Part shown: piece after piece, positions 47,823-56,282 of the stretch | Layout of the letters: every line of letters starts with the position of its first letter | Position numbering within the stretch: the first letter of the stretch is position 1 | From: Vibrio agarivorans | GTDB taxonomy: Bacteria; Pseudomonadota; Gammaproteobacteria; Enterobacterales; Vibrionaceae | Length of the DNA stretch: 64,000 nucleotides | Direction: 5' to 3' | Assembly (NCBI RefSeq): GCF_030409635.1 | Contig: NZ_JAUFQF010000001.1 | Coordinates: 558,001 to 622,000 of the forward strand | Notes under the pieces: model-generated | Database searches by the model: none | Told to the model about the DNA's origin: nothing | The model's input: only the letters and a program-made list of their open reading frames with translations | Position numbers and translations under genes: made by a program

Positions 47823-48011
47823 TTAACGGTATAAACCGATATCTTTTTGCATGTGGCTAGACATGTCGCTCGAGTAGTAAGTACGAGGCGTATTGTCTAC
47901 AAACAAAATATCAAGTAAGTGTGCAATCAATCCTTTGAAGCTAACCGAGTAGGTTTTTTTGTCCATAGAGGTTGGTACTACGATAGTGTCGATGTGCATT
48001 GCCTGTGCCAT
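47823..48011 (-). CDS. 62-residue protein, function unknown
   Basis: I do not recognise this small protein. The start at 48011 follows a GAGAGA site at good distance; the frame extends 14 codons further without one. The sequence starts MAQAMHIDTIVVPTSMDKKT and ends SHMQKDIGLYR. The closing DIGLYR recalls the C-terminus of DUF1127 proteins (usually DIGLTR-like), but the rest lacks the DUF1127 pattern of basic residues. A clean terminator follows and a 349-base gap precedes it, which supports a real gene. Confidence 0.6.
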   Translation of the reverse strand: MAQAMHIDTIVVPTSMDKKTYSVSFKGLIAHLLDILFVDNTPRTYYSSDMSSHMQKDIGLYR

Positions 48012-48360
48012 AACTAATCTCTCTATATTTAAATTCGGTAACTTTGTTAACACGAATAATAGGTGATTAATTGCACTGATTAAAATGACAAAAATTCGAC
48101 TTTCAGATTAGTTTAACTAATGTTTTTATATTGTTAACTAGCATTGTGCACACTAAGCATTGAAGGGTGTTATTTATGCAAATAGACCTAATTATTACGA
48201 ATAAAGAATCTAGTTTACGGGTTTAGCACAGCCACTTTAACAAGTTAGCAACCGTGATTTTTATGGCACTTTTGTGCTATTGCGTTAGTTTAGTTAACCT
48301 ATAAACAAAAAAACCTGTGCATTTTAAGCACTGGTTTTCCCTAATCACGTGTGTGATGTA
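48012..48360. other. AT-rich gap between the 62-residue gene and fabH
   Basis: This 349-base gap holds the promoter region of the small minus-strand gene and, at its right end, the fabH terminator. Nothing else is recognisable. Confidence 0.5.
48308..48340 (-). terminator. Terminator of fabH
   Basis: AACC and GTGC pair with GCAC and GGTT in an interrupted stem (one unpaired base on each side). Seven T residues follow on the minus strand. Confidence 0.75.
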
Positions 48361-49449
48361 TCAAGATTCTTGTTCAGCATACACCTTACACTGCTTGATC
48401 GCTTTGTCTAACAACTCAAGAGCGGTTTGATCGCACTTAGGCAACTGCGCATCAGTGGTAGCAAGTGGTATAACGCGCTCCCCCCACTTCACGACTCCTG
48501 CTCCCCAGGTTAAACCGGCTCCAAACGCCGCTAAAAGTAGCGTATTGTTCGGTTGCACTTTACCCTGCTCTACTGCTTCACACAGTGCGATAGGAATCGT
48601 AGCTGCAGAAGTGTTGCCATAACGGTGAATGTTTACGAATGCTTTTTCCTGCGGAATTCCTGACAAATCACATAAGGTTTGAATAATACGAACGTTGGCT
48701 TGGTGCGGTATGACAACGTCGATATCATCTTTGGTCATCCCAGAAGTGCCAAGAACTTCTGTAGCTGCAGCGCCCATTCCTTTTACCGCTCGTTTGAAAA
48801 TTTCTTTACCGACAAACTCAAAACTCCAATGGCCGTTATCCGCGGAAAAGCGATCCATTGACGTACCAAATTTAGGTACCGCCAAAATGTCACGCCCTTT
48901 GGCATCACAACCAATCTTGGCCTTCTGTAAACCGACGCAATTATCCGTTTTGGAAACCACGACTGCACCGGCGCCATCACCAAATAAAACAGCGGTATCG
49001 CGCTTGGTCCAATCGATAAAGAAGGATAGACGTTCAGCACCAATGATAACGGCATGGTTATAGTTACCTGCTTGAATCATTCGAGTAGCGGTTTCTAAGC
49101 CATACAGAAAGCCTGTGCAGGCAGCATTAAGGTCAAACGCTGCAGCAGTCGGAATTGATAGGTTTTGTGCCACTCTCGACGCGGTATTTGGAATCAGTGA
49201 GTCAGGAGAGCAAGTGGCCACAATGATTAAGTCGACATCTTGTGCGCTAATACCTGCGCACGCAAGGGCTTGCTGCGCTGCGACTGTCGCAAGGTCTGAT
49301 GTGTTTACGTGACTGATTCGACGAGACTCAATGCCAGTTCGGCTGCGGATCCACTCATCGGAAGTTTCCATAAAGGTGCTTAAATCGTCATTTGATAAAG
49401 CGGCGGGTGGCAGACATTTACCCCACCCAGTGATCTCTGCATACTGCAT
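48361..49449 (-). CDS. fabH: 3-oxoacyl-ACP synthase III, long form
   Basis: This condensing enzyme starts fatty-acid synthesis by joining acetyl-CoA and malonyl-ACP. The 362-residue product has the catalytic triad Cys111 ([10 protein letters not shown]), His249 (IPHQANVRI) and Asn279 (RYGNTSAAT). It carries about 40 residues past the usual GAGVVKWG end, with several Cys and Lys; standard FabH has about 317. Vibrios have a second, longer FabH on chromosome II beside trxC (recalled, V. cholerae VCA0751-VCA0752), and this copy fits. Its role may be in a different acyl chain or in recycling, not core synthesis. Confidence 0.9.
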   Translation of the reverse strand: MQYAEITGWGKCLPPAALSNDDLSTFMETSDEWIRSRTGIESRRISHVNTSDLATVAAQQALACAGISAQDVDLIIVATCSPDSLIPNTASRVAQNLSIPTAAAFDLNAACTGFLYGLETATRMIQAGNYNHAVIIGAERLSFFIDWTKRDTAVLFGDGAGAVVVSKTDNCVGLQKAKIGCDAKGRDILAVPKFGTSMDRFSADNGHWSFEFVGKEIFKRAVKGMGAAATEVLGTSGMTKDDIDVVIPHQANVRIIQTLCDLSGIPQEKAFVNIHRYGNTSAATIPIALCEAVEQGKVQPNNTLLLAAFGAGLTWGAGVVKWGERVIPLATTDAQLPKCDQTALELLDKAIKQCKVYAEQES

Positions 49450-49666
49450 AATCCAATAGTTCCTGCTTATTGTTCTAATCGATTATTTCAATCGTTAGCT
49501 CATTGATTATTTGCTTAAAATCTCTAGGCTATAAGCTAACTGGTATGAACGTACTCAAGTCGTTCTCCGTTAAAGATAAGTATATACACAACAAAGAATA
49601 AATTGCATGACGTATCCTCTGTTTTAAACGAGCAGAGACGTTTACTGCACAATAAGAGAGAAAGCT

Positions 49667-50092
49667 ATGTCAACGTTCAACACTCGATGCCCTCACTGTA
49701 ATGGCGTTAACCGCGTACCTGAAGAAAAACTCAACGCGCAAGCAAAGTGCGGCCGCTGCCAACAACCTCTGCTTGACGGTCGCCCTATCGAAGGGACAAG
49801 CGATAACTTTGATGCACTGTTAAAAAGTGAACAAACCGTCGTAGTCGACTTCTGGGCACCTTGGTGCGGTCCATGTGTTAACTTCGCTCCAGTCTTCGAA
49901 AAAGTTGCTAATGAACAGGGCTCTCAAGCTCGCTTCATTAAAGTCGATACCGAAGCCCAAAAAGCTCTCGCAGCGCAGTACGGAATACGCAGCATCCCAA
50001 CCATTATGGTATTTAGAAATGGGGAAAGAGTGAATATGATCAATGGTGCATTGCCAAAGGTTCAGTTTGAACAATGGCTTGCTCAGTCATAA
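49667..50092 (+). CDS. trxC: Thioredoxin 2
   Basis: A 141-residue cytosolic disulfide reductase. The N-terminal zinc-binding region has CPHC (8-11) and CGRC (28-31), and the thioredoxin domain has the active site WCGPC at 66-70. The order and length match TrxC, which in E. coli is induced by oxidative stress through OxyR. It is divergent from fabH with a 217-base gap; no clear OxyR site was identified. A terminator follows. Confidence 0.95.
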   Translation: MSTFNTRCPHCNGVNRVPEEKLNAQAKCGRCQQPLLDGRPIEGTSDNFDALLKSEQTVVVDFWAPWCGPCVNFAPVFEKVANEQGSQARFIKVDTEAQKALAAQYGIRSIPTIMVFRNGERVNMINGALPKVQFEQWLAQS

Positions 50093-50137
50093 TCGGCATA
50101 GAGCGAGTGATGTCACGCAGGCAAAAATCGTGATGAT

Positions 50138-50162
50138 AAGCAGTCGAAAGGCTGCTTTTTAC
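50138..50162 (+). terminator. Terminator after trxC
   Basis: AGCAG pairs with CTGCT (with extra pairs inside around GAAA) and is followed by five T residues. Confidence 0.65.
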
Positions 50163-50200
50163 GTTCTAGGTTTCCTAAAGACACCGGCTTTCAAACACGA

Positions 50201-50229
50201 AAAAGCCCCAGCAAGAATGCTGAGGCTTC
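50201..50229 (-). terminator. Terminator of the tRNA array
   Basis: AAGCCCCAGC pairs with GCTGAGGCTT with one mismatch. On the minus strand it lies just after the last tRNA and is followed by TTTTT. Confidence 0.8.
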
Positions 50230-50237
50230 AAATAGAA

Positions 50238-50311
50238 TGGAGGCGCGTCCCGGAGTCGAACCGAGGTCCACGGATTTGCAATCCGCTGCATAGCCACTCT
50301 GCCAACACGCC
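50238..50311 (-). tRNA. tRNA-Cys (GCA)
   Basis: A 74-base gene with a seven-pair acceptor stem GGCGTGT/ACGCGCC and encoded CCA. The anticodon loop TTGCAAA gives GCA. It is the last gene of the minus-strand array. Sequence is identical to the other two Cys copies in this window. Confidence 0.97.
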
Positions 50312-50345
50312 TTTGTGATTAACATGAGTTAATACGAATTGTTGA

Positions 50346-50432
50346 TGGTGCCCCGGGCCGGACTTGAACCGGCACAACGCGAACGTCGAGGGATTTTAAA
50401 TCCCTTGTGTCTACCAATTCCACCACCAGGGC
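50346..50432 (-). tRNA. tRNA-Leu (UAA)
   Basis: An 87-base class II tRNA with a long variable arm and encoded CCA. The loop TTTAAAA gives anticodon UAA. It is 34 bases upstream of the Cys gene in transcription order. Confidence 0.97.
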
Positions 50433-50598
50433 AACGCAAAACTTGTTTGCGATGGTTAACACCATCTTTGATACCGACCTTTAATGAGTCACTATCATAA
50501 AACTTGTGGCGACACTTTTGATTCTCTTGATATACAAAAGAAGGTGTCTCCTGAACCTGAATAAGGTTTCACTATATCAACTGAATCTCAGTTGAAAA

Positions 50599-50672
50599 TG
50601 GAGGCGCGTCCCGGAGTCGAACCGAGGTCCACGGATTTGCAATCCGCTGCATAGCCACTCTGCCAACACGCC
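50599..50672 (-). tRNA. tRNA-Cys (GCA)
   Basis: Second of three identical Cys genes. With the Leu gene it repeats the Cys-Leu unit, and part of the spacer is also repeated, pointing to a tandem duplication of about 360 bases. Confidence 0.97.
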
Positions 50673-50705
50673 TTCGTGATTAACTTGAGCTAATCAAATT
50701 GTTGA

Positions 50706-50792
50706 TGGTGCCCCGGGCCGGACTTGAACCGGCACAACGCGAACGTCGAGGGATTTTAAATCCCTTGTGTCTACCAATTCCACCACCAGGGC
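50706..50792 (-). tRNA. tRNA-Leu (UAA)
   Basis: Identical to the Leu copy at 50346-50432, with encoded CCA. It is the first gene of the four-tRNA operon. Confidence 0.97.
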
Positions 50793-50854
50793 AACGCAAT
50801 AATGCGATGGTAACACCACCTGTCTCGACGACCTTTGCCGTGAGAACGAGGCGT

Positions 50855-50882
50855 ACTTTAACGGATTGAGTTTACACGTCAA
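50855..50882 (-). promoter_or_regulatory. Promoter of the four-tRNA operon
   Basis: On the minus strand TTGACG and TAAAGT are separated by 16 bases, 62 bases upstream of the Leu gene. The downstream part is rich in G and C, as in stringently controlled tRNA promoters. Confidence 0.65.
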
Positions 50883-51051
50883 CAATAAATTTTAAATAAT
50901 AGAATCAAGTGATTGAAAGCACATCAATCTGATCGTTATCCCCGCACTTTGGTGCTTTTTAACGCTTATTCATGTAGTAAGTCTTAATGAAATTTATCTG
51001 TCATCTAGAATTCATAGACTGGATCTAACAATTAATCATCTCAATAAGTCA

Positions 51052-51840
51052 ATGAAACCACTCAAGCGCTATCAGTATGAACGCTACGCCGTGCTCTGCA
51101 ATCTTGCTTATCCACGAGTTTTTAAGCAAACACGTTATGGCTTTGACCCAAATGGCCAACGGATCATTAAAAACCAATTTGGTAAGACTATGGTTCGTGT
51201 GTTGTGGAGTAAACAGAGTAATGAGGTGGTTGTCGTAATTAAAGGTTCGCATAGCATTACTGATTGGCTATTGAATTTCGCGCTCTGGACAAGAAGTTGT
51301 CACAACATAGGTTTGAACTATCGTATTCATGCCGGATTCTATCATCTACTCTTTCAAGAAAGCGCGCCCTCAAGAAATGAAGATAAATTGGGTGCTACCG
51401 TATTTGAGCGATTAGAAACCTGCCTTGTGCCACTCATAGAACAAGGTAAACGGATAGCAATCACTGGACACTCTTCAGGCGGCGCTATTGGCTGTGTGTT
51501 TGCTGACTATTTCGAACAAAGATACCCAAAATCGATAAAACGCATCGTGACTTTTGGCCAACCTGCGATTGGTAACTGGCAATTCAAACATCGCTATAGG
51601 CTCGGGCACAAGACTTATCGTATTTGTTGCGACTTAGACATTGTCACCTTCATGCCCCCACTGCCCTTGGTATATTGGCATACAGGTAAAATGCTTTGGC
51701 TTTACAACGGCAAAATATATGAAAACACACCGGGTGTCATACGATTTTGGCGTTCATTAATGAGTTGGATCATTCGTCCTTTTTCGTATCACTTAATGAG
51801 TAAATACATAAGAAACAAAGATTTTTTTGATGAAAGGTAG
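51052..51840 (+). CDS. Lipase (class 3 alpha/beta hydrolase)
   Basis: A 262-residue alpha/beta hydrolase of the lipase class 3 type. The nucleophile elbow is GHSSG at 139-143 (Ser141), preceded by GKRIAI and followed by GAIGCVFADYF. Asp in CCDLDIVTFMPP and a His near the C-terminus (SYHLMSKYI) complete the expected triad. There is no signal peptide, so it may be cytosolic. It lies inside the tRNA array on the opposite strand, between the four-tRNA operon and a separate Cys tRNA gene. Substrate is unknown. Confidence 0.85.
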   Translation: MKPLKRYQYERYAVLCNLAYPRVFKQTRYGFDPNGQRIIKNQFGKTMVRVLWSKQSNEVVVVIKGSHSITDWLLNFALWTRSCHNIGLNYRIHAGFYHLLFQESAPSRNEDKLGATVFERLETCLVPLIEQGKRIAITGHSSGGAIGCVFADYFEQRYPKSIKRIVTFGQPAIGNWQFKHRYRLGHKTYRICCDLDIVTFMPPLPLVYWHTGKMLWLYNGKIYENTPGVIRFWRSLMSWIIRPFSYHLMSKYIRNKDFFDER

Positions 51841-51906
51841 AGCTTACGTTTTAAAAACACGTTTACAATGAATGTAGATAAGAGCTGGAAAGAAATTCCA
51901 AAAGAA

Positions 51907-51980
51907 TGGAGGCGCGTCCCGGAGTCGAACCGAGGTCCACGGATTTGCAATCCGCTGCATAGCCACTCTGCCAACACGCC
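51907..51980 (-). tRNA. tRNA-Cys (GCA), separate copy
   Basis: Third identical Cys gene, with CCA encoded. It is cut off from the array by the lipase gene and has its own promoter. Confidence 0.97.
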
Positions 51981-52044
51981 TCATTTGATTTGCCATCGCT
52001 CTCCGCATTGAACTAAATGTTCATTGCCTCTTGCGATGGCGCAC

Positions 52045-52072
52045 ACTTTACCTTGCTGAAGTTTTCAGTCAA
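52045..52072 (-). promoter_or_regulatory. Promoter of the separate tRNA-Cys gene
   Basis: TTGACT and TAAAGT on the minus strand are 16 bases apart. The layout equals that of the four-tRNA promoter, including the -10 box, which suggests common origin. Confidence 0.65.
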
Positions 52073-52174
52073 TGGTTTTTTTGTCGATTTTGTTTAGATG
52101 CCTAAATACGAAACAATGTGCGACAAAATCCACCAATATTGATTCGTATCACACCAAATTTTCTCTTCGTTACG

Positions 52175-53620
52175 TTAATGACGCTTGGTGAAGCGCTCTA
52201 ACATGGATGGTGAATAGTGCCAACAGTGGTCAAACATTTCGGTCAGCTCTGGGTTTCCATACTTCGACACACAAACGGCATGGAATCGATATTGACGACC
52301 CTTCAATTCATCCACTTGCTTTTGCAACTCTTTCGATTGCGTTGGCGAAATAAAGTCAGAGAGTACGAGAACATCGGCATTGCGGTAACGCTCTGTCTGA
52401 AGCATTTCCATAGAACTGATTAACGCCTGCTCTAAGTCTGTGCCTCCGAAAAAGGTATAACTGAGAAAGTCAGCGACTTCTTGCAAACCATCTTGCTTGG
52501 TAAGTTCGTAAGTAATCTGTTCAGTCGAGTAAAGCATGACAAAACAATCGCGACCTTCAGCAAGCGCAATCTGCATCAGTGCATAAGCCATCGCTTTTAC
52601 GCTCTTCTCGGGAAAGCCTTTCATAGAACCCGATGCATCGACACATAAAATGAATGGCCCTTTCTCAATCTCACCAGACTTGTGCTCTGGCTTCTGTGCA
52701 ACCACTTTACGGATCGTGCGTGATTTACCTTTAACTCGATAATTCATTAAACGCTTGTCGACTAAGTGCTTGTAGAACACGACTTCCAACTCAGGATGTG
52801 CTAAAAACATCGTTTCGTTTGGCAACATGCGGTTAAGATCATTACTCTGGTGGATACCTACAATGTCATCTGCAACTTCGTCACTGTTCTCTTCCACCAC
52901 CTGAAGCTGTTCATCTGGCACCTTAGTTAAGCTTGGATCATCCACTTCACCCGCCATTCGGCCGAGCTGTGTGGCAATCTCTTGGATCTTTGGATGCTTC
53001 TTAAGAAACTCCGCATAACTCTTTAGGTGAGTAACATCACTACGCTTCAAGCGAGCCGAGGCCATATCCCATAAACGGCCCATACTTTCCTCATCGCCCT
53101 CTTGAGTAATGCCGTCCATTTCTTGAATCGTCTCGATACGATGATAGAGGTCATTCAGTACTTTTTCTTTGTTCGTTTCAAGCTCGGTAACTTGAGCCTG
53201 CTTTATCGAAGTTTTTAAATGTTGATACCATTGATCACAGAAGAAATGGGGAAACATCGGGTTATGCTGGCTTTTGTTGTCATTCAGCATTTTGCGTGCT
53301 TTAACGTAAAATGCCGAGTGCCACTCAAGTTTCTTAACAATATCTTCAATGTGTTCAAAGAAGTAGGCTTCGTCCCAATGAATGACTTCTTGATACAAAG
53401 CCAACTCTTGCTTGAATCGGTCGGTCTCGCACACACGGGTGATGCGTTTTTTAACCGTACCGCGCCACTTCAAAAGATGATTTTTGACTGAGGTGGAAAC
53501 CCCACGGTTTTCCGCCATCATCATGACTTGGGAGCGTGCCATTAAATCGTTGATCGCGGTGTCGATTATTCCCGATTCCGCGACAGCTATTGCGAGGTTT
53601 ACACTGTCTGCTCCTAGCAT
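52175..53620 (-). CDS. viaA: VWA-domain protein ViaA, partner of RavA
   Basis: A 481-residue cytosolic protein. The first 300 residues are helical, and the C-terminal von Willebrand A domain has the metal-binding DASGS at 328-332 in FILCVDASGSMKG. The end matches E. coli ViaA in RFHAVCVSKYGNPELTEMFD. ViaA stimulates the RavA ATPase; the pair affects respiratory complexes, aminoglycoside uptake and phospholipid handling in enterobacteria. It follows ravA by nine bases on the same strand, so they form an operon. In E. coli they lie next to kup, which is not here. Confidence 0.92.
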   Translation of the reverse strand: MLGADSVNLAIAVAESGIIDTAINDLMARSQVMMMAENRGVSTSVKNHLLKWRGTVKKRITRVCETDRFKQELALYQEVIHWDEAYFFEHIEDIVKKLEWHSAFYVKARKMLNDNKSQHNPMFPHFFCDQWYQHLKTSIKQAQVTELETNKEKVLNDLYHRIETIQEMDGITQEGDEESMGRLWDMASARLKRSDVTHLKSYAEFLKKHPKIQEIATQLGRMAGEVDDPSLTKVPDEQLQVVEENSDEVADDIVGIHQSNDLNRMLPNETMFLAHPELEVVFYKHLVDKRLMNYRVKGKSRTIRKVVAQKPEHKSGEIEKGPFILCVDASGSMKGFPEKSVKAMAYALMQIALAEGRDCFVMLYSTEQITYELTKQDGLQEVADFLSYTFFGGTDLEQALISSMEMLQTERYRNADVLVLSDFISPTQSKELQKQVDELKGRQYRFHAVCVSKYGNPELTEMFDHCWHYSPSMLERFTKRH

Positions 53621-53629
53621 ACTGCCACC

Positions 53630-55285
53630 TTAACTGAAGTATTCTTTAAGTGCATTGACTCGAGCCACTGTGTTCTCACACTCATGACTAAAGGCTTCTG
53701 CTTGCTCGGTTATCGTCTGAAGACCGGACTCCATACCCAGTAAGATATCTTGGTCTAAGAAGTTATGAGGTAACGCGCCATGGAAATCAGAGCTTACTCG
53801 ACGTAAGTGATGTTCCATGTCTTTGACCTGCTGACTGATTTCAGCACTACGTTCCACCCAGTTTTCATAACTCTCTTGTTTCAATGCAGAATCGGTCGCT
53901 AGACCAACAAGTACTGAGCGGTTCGCCAAATCTTTGATCACCAAACGTTCGTCTGCATCAAGATCAAATCGCAATTTCGTCACCTGCGACTTCTGATTTA
54001 CATAACCAAATATGTCCCCAGAGCCCTCTTTAACCAGTTTCTCTAGATCATTTTTCGGCACATATACCCACTTGGTATCGCCCTTGTCTACATCTGACAC
54101 TGACATATTGCTTTGTAGCAGAACCAGTTTCACTAAGTTGCCAATGACACCAACTTTATACAGTTTTGCGTCACGCAGGTTGTACGACATACCCGCTTTT
54201 TTAAGCAAACCCGAAGCCGCTTCGTGATTTAACGTCATGCTAAGTTGTTCATTCACTGCCGTTTGAATTTCATCAAGATCTTCACGACAACTTGTAATCT
54301 GTAGCTCAACTTCGCGCTGATCAAACGTGTTGTTTAACGCAAAATCTCGAATGATCTGACGAACAACATCACGAGAGCCGGGACTGTTCCACAAACAGTC
54401 TTCGAGTAACAGCAGATCAAGCGGGTTAATAGAGTCACGCCCGTTAAAGAAAGCACTGGCTTTAAGCAGTTTTACCGCTTTTTTCCAACGACGATCAGAG
54501 ACATACATCTCTTCATCACCCAGTTTTTGTGCCTCAGGTGACTCTTCAATCATTGTTTTAAGCGCGTATAGCTTGTCAAAGGTACGTTCATCAAGTGGAA
54601 TGTCTTCAAGTGCCGATAACCATGAGTGGTACTCTTCATCGGTAATCGCCAGGCCCTCTGGTAACTTAACTTCTTGAGGCGTTCCTACCGTTAGCATTGA
54701 ACGAAAATTGTGTTTGTTCTGAATTCGGTCTACAAAGATGCGCACTAACATACGGTCGTAGAGAGCATCGAGTCCGCTGTCTTCGTCTGGGAGTTCGTTT
54801 GAAGCAGAAATTAGCAGGCGCATTGGTACGCGTTCAACTTCACTGCCATTCTTGAAAGTCTTTTCATTCACTACCGTCAATAGTGTATTAAGAATGGCAG
54901 GGCCCGCTTTCCAAATTTCATCAAGGAATACTACTTGGGACGTCGGAAGGTAGCCTTGAGTCAACCGGACGTATTTACCGTTGTCTTTTAACTCTTGGAT
55001 GCTTAGAGGACCAAACACCTCTTCGGGTGTAGAGAAACGCGTCATGAGATATTCAAAGTAGCTTGAATCTTCGAATGCTTGAATTAGTCGTTTAGCAATA
55101 AGACTTTTTGCGATGCCTGGGGGGCCTAAAAGGAACACGCTCTCGCCTGATAATGCAGCGAGCAAACACATTTTGATCGTGCGCTCGCGCTCATAAACAC
55201 CGTCCGAAAGTGCTTTAGCAAGCTTATTGATTCGCTCTGACAGCAATGCCTTGTTTGCATGAGATGTAGATACTGACTTCAACAT
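53630..55285 (-). CDS. ravA: MoxR AAA+ ATPase RavA
   Basis: A hexameric AAA+ ATPase of the MoxR group. The 551-residue product has Walker A GPPGIAKS at 54-61, Walker B VVFLDE at 118-123 and the sensor region LLISASNELPDEDSGLDALYDRM, all close to E. coli RavA (498 residues). The extra length is in the C-terminal half. In E. coli RavA binds the inducible lysine decarboxylase CadA; no cad gene is here. It is the first gene of the operon with viaA. Confidence 0.93.
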   Translation of the reverse strand: MLKSVSTSHANKALLSERINKLAKALSDGVYERERTIKMCLLAALSGESVFLLGPPGIAKSLIAKRLIQAFEDSSYFEYLMTRFSTPEEVFGPLSIQELKDNGKYVRLTQGYLPTSQVVFLDEIWKAGPAILNTLLTVVNEKTFKNGSEVERVPMRLLISASNELPDEDSGLDALYDRMLVRIFVDRIQNKHNFRSMLTVGTPQEVKLPEGLAITDEEYHSWLSALEDIPLDERTFDKLYALKTMIEESPEAQKLGDEEMYVSDRRWKKAVKLLKASAFFNGRDSINPLDLLLLEDCLWNSPGSRDVVRQIIRDFALNNTFDQREVELQITSCREDLDEIQTAVNEQLSMTLNHEAASGLLKKAGMSYNLRDAKLYKVGVIGNLVKLVLLQSNMSVSDVDKGDTKWVYVPKNDLEKLVKEGSGDIFGYVNQKSQVTKLRFDLDADERLVIKDLANRSVLVGLATDSALKQESYENWVERSAEISQQVKDMEHHLRRVSSDFHGALPHNFLDQDILLGMESGLQTITEQAEAFSHECENTVARVNALKEYFS

Positions 55286-55696
55286 CTAGGTTCCTTTTTA
55301 AGGTTCTGTTTTCACTTTAATTATAGTTAACATTATATATACATTTGCAACCAAGTAATTACAACTTTAGTGTTAGCTTCAGACAAGTGTGAAGAGGAGT
55401 AAGAATAGATCCGTGAGGCACGAACAAAACTGACGTCTCAAAGCACGGTAATACTTGGCGTACAAAGGCAATACCTGTCTGTGTTATAGCATTGTGCTGC
55501 CGTTTGTGTGCTAGTAAAACTTTGATTGAGAAAATGAAAGGTTGATATTGCTGATATTGAACGTAATTGTTGAATTAATCGTCATTTGATATTCAAATGA
55601 TTGATGAAAGGTAGGTTTCTCACTTTTGCGCTTTTCTCCATTGTCATTAGAGGATAGATTGAACACGTCATCATAGCAGTAAGAGTTCATACGGAC
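55286..55696. other. Divergent gap, ravA / Nudix gene
   Basis: This 411-base region carries both promoters and the palindrome at 55582-55600. No open reading frame with a ribosome binding site was found in it. Confidence 0.5.
55582..55600. promoter_or_regulatory. 19-bp palindrome upstream of the Nudix gene
   Basis: TCATTTGA and TCAAATGA are perfect 8-base arms around TAT. The position, about 100 bases before the Nudix start, fits a dimeric regulator's operator. No matching regulator is known to me. Confidence 0.4.
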
Positions 55697-56215
55697 ATGA
55701 GTCAACTCATTCATCAGTGGAAATCGATTCGATTAGAAGAAGAGAAAGTTACTCTTCCCAACGGTAAGACGATCACTCACACGACTATTCAGCATCCTGG
55801 TGCGGCAGTCATTTTGCCTATCACCCCTTCTGGTGAGATCGTTTTGGTCGATCAATACCGACCTTCATTAAAAAAATGGTTACTGGAATTGCCTGCAGGC
55901 ACACTCGAGATTGGAGAGTGTCCACTTGAATGTGCCGAACGCGAGCTGAAAGAAGAGACGGGGTATGTCGCTAAGAAGTTAGTCGAACTCGGGCAAGTCA
56001 CGCCATTGGCTGGCTTTTGTGATGAGATTCAACATCTGTTTGTCGCGATCGATGTTGAGAAGAAAAGTGATGCCGATTTAGATGATGATGAGGTTATAAG
56101 TGTTACAGTCAAATCGCTCCAAGAGATTCAAACTGCGATAGTCGCTAACGAACTGTCGGATGCCAAAACCATAGCGTGTATTAGTAAAGCGCAGTTGTGT
56201 GGGTATCTTTCTTAG
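55697..56215 (+). CDS. Nudix hydrolase, ADP-ribose pyrophosphatase type
   Basis: A 172-residue cytosolic hydrolase. The Nudix box is complete at 68-90: GTLEIGECPLECAERELKEE then TGY. The preceding ILPITPSGEIVLVDQYRPSL is typical of the ADP-ribose/GDP-mannose (NudF/NudK-like) group. It likely cleaves ADP-ribose or a sugar nucleotide. The start lies after a weak ACGGAC site. It stands alone and is convergent with the fadL-type gene. Confidence 0.9.
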   Translation: MSQLIHQWKSIRLEEEKVTLPNGKTITHTTIQHPGAAVILPITPSGEIVLVDQYRPSLKKWLLELPAGTLEIGECPLECAERELKEETGYVAKKLVELGQVTPLAGFCDEIQHLFVAIDVEKKSDADLDDDEVISVTVKSLQEIQTAIVANELSDAKTIACISKAQLCGYLS

Positions 56216-56236
56216 TCATCTCTTTGAATTTACATG

Positions 56237-56262
56237 AAAACGCCCGCTAAATGCGGGCGTTT
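56237..56262. terminator. Bidirectional terminator, Nudix / fadL-type genes
   Basis: AAACGCCCGC pairs perfectly with GCGGGCGTTT around TAAAT, between two convergent genes. Confidence 0.85.
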
Positions 56263-56282
56263 GCTCAATCGATGGTGACGAA

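Noticed and set aside
50043..50318. A 91-codon frame running from the end of trxC into the tRNA gene
   Set aside because: It overlaps a terminator and a tRNA on the opposite strand; it is a chance frame.
55511..55714. A 67-codon minus-strand frame overlapping the start of the Nudix gene
   Set aside because: It has an AT-rich, low-complexity protein (many Asn, Ser, Ile), no ribosome binding site, and overlaps a promoter region.
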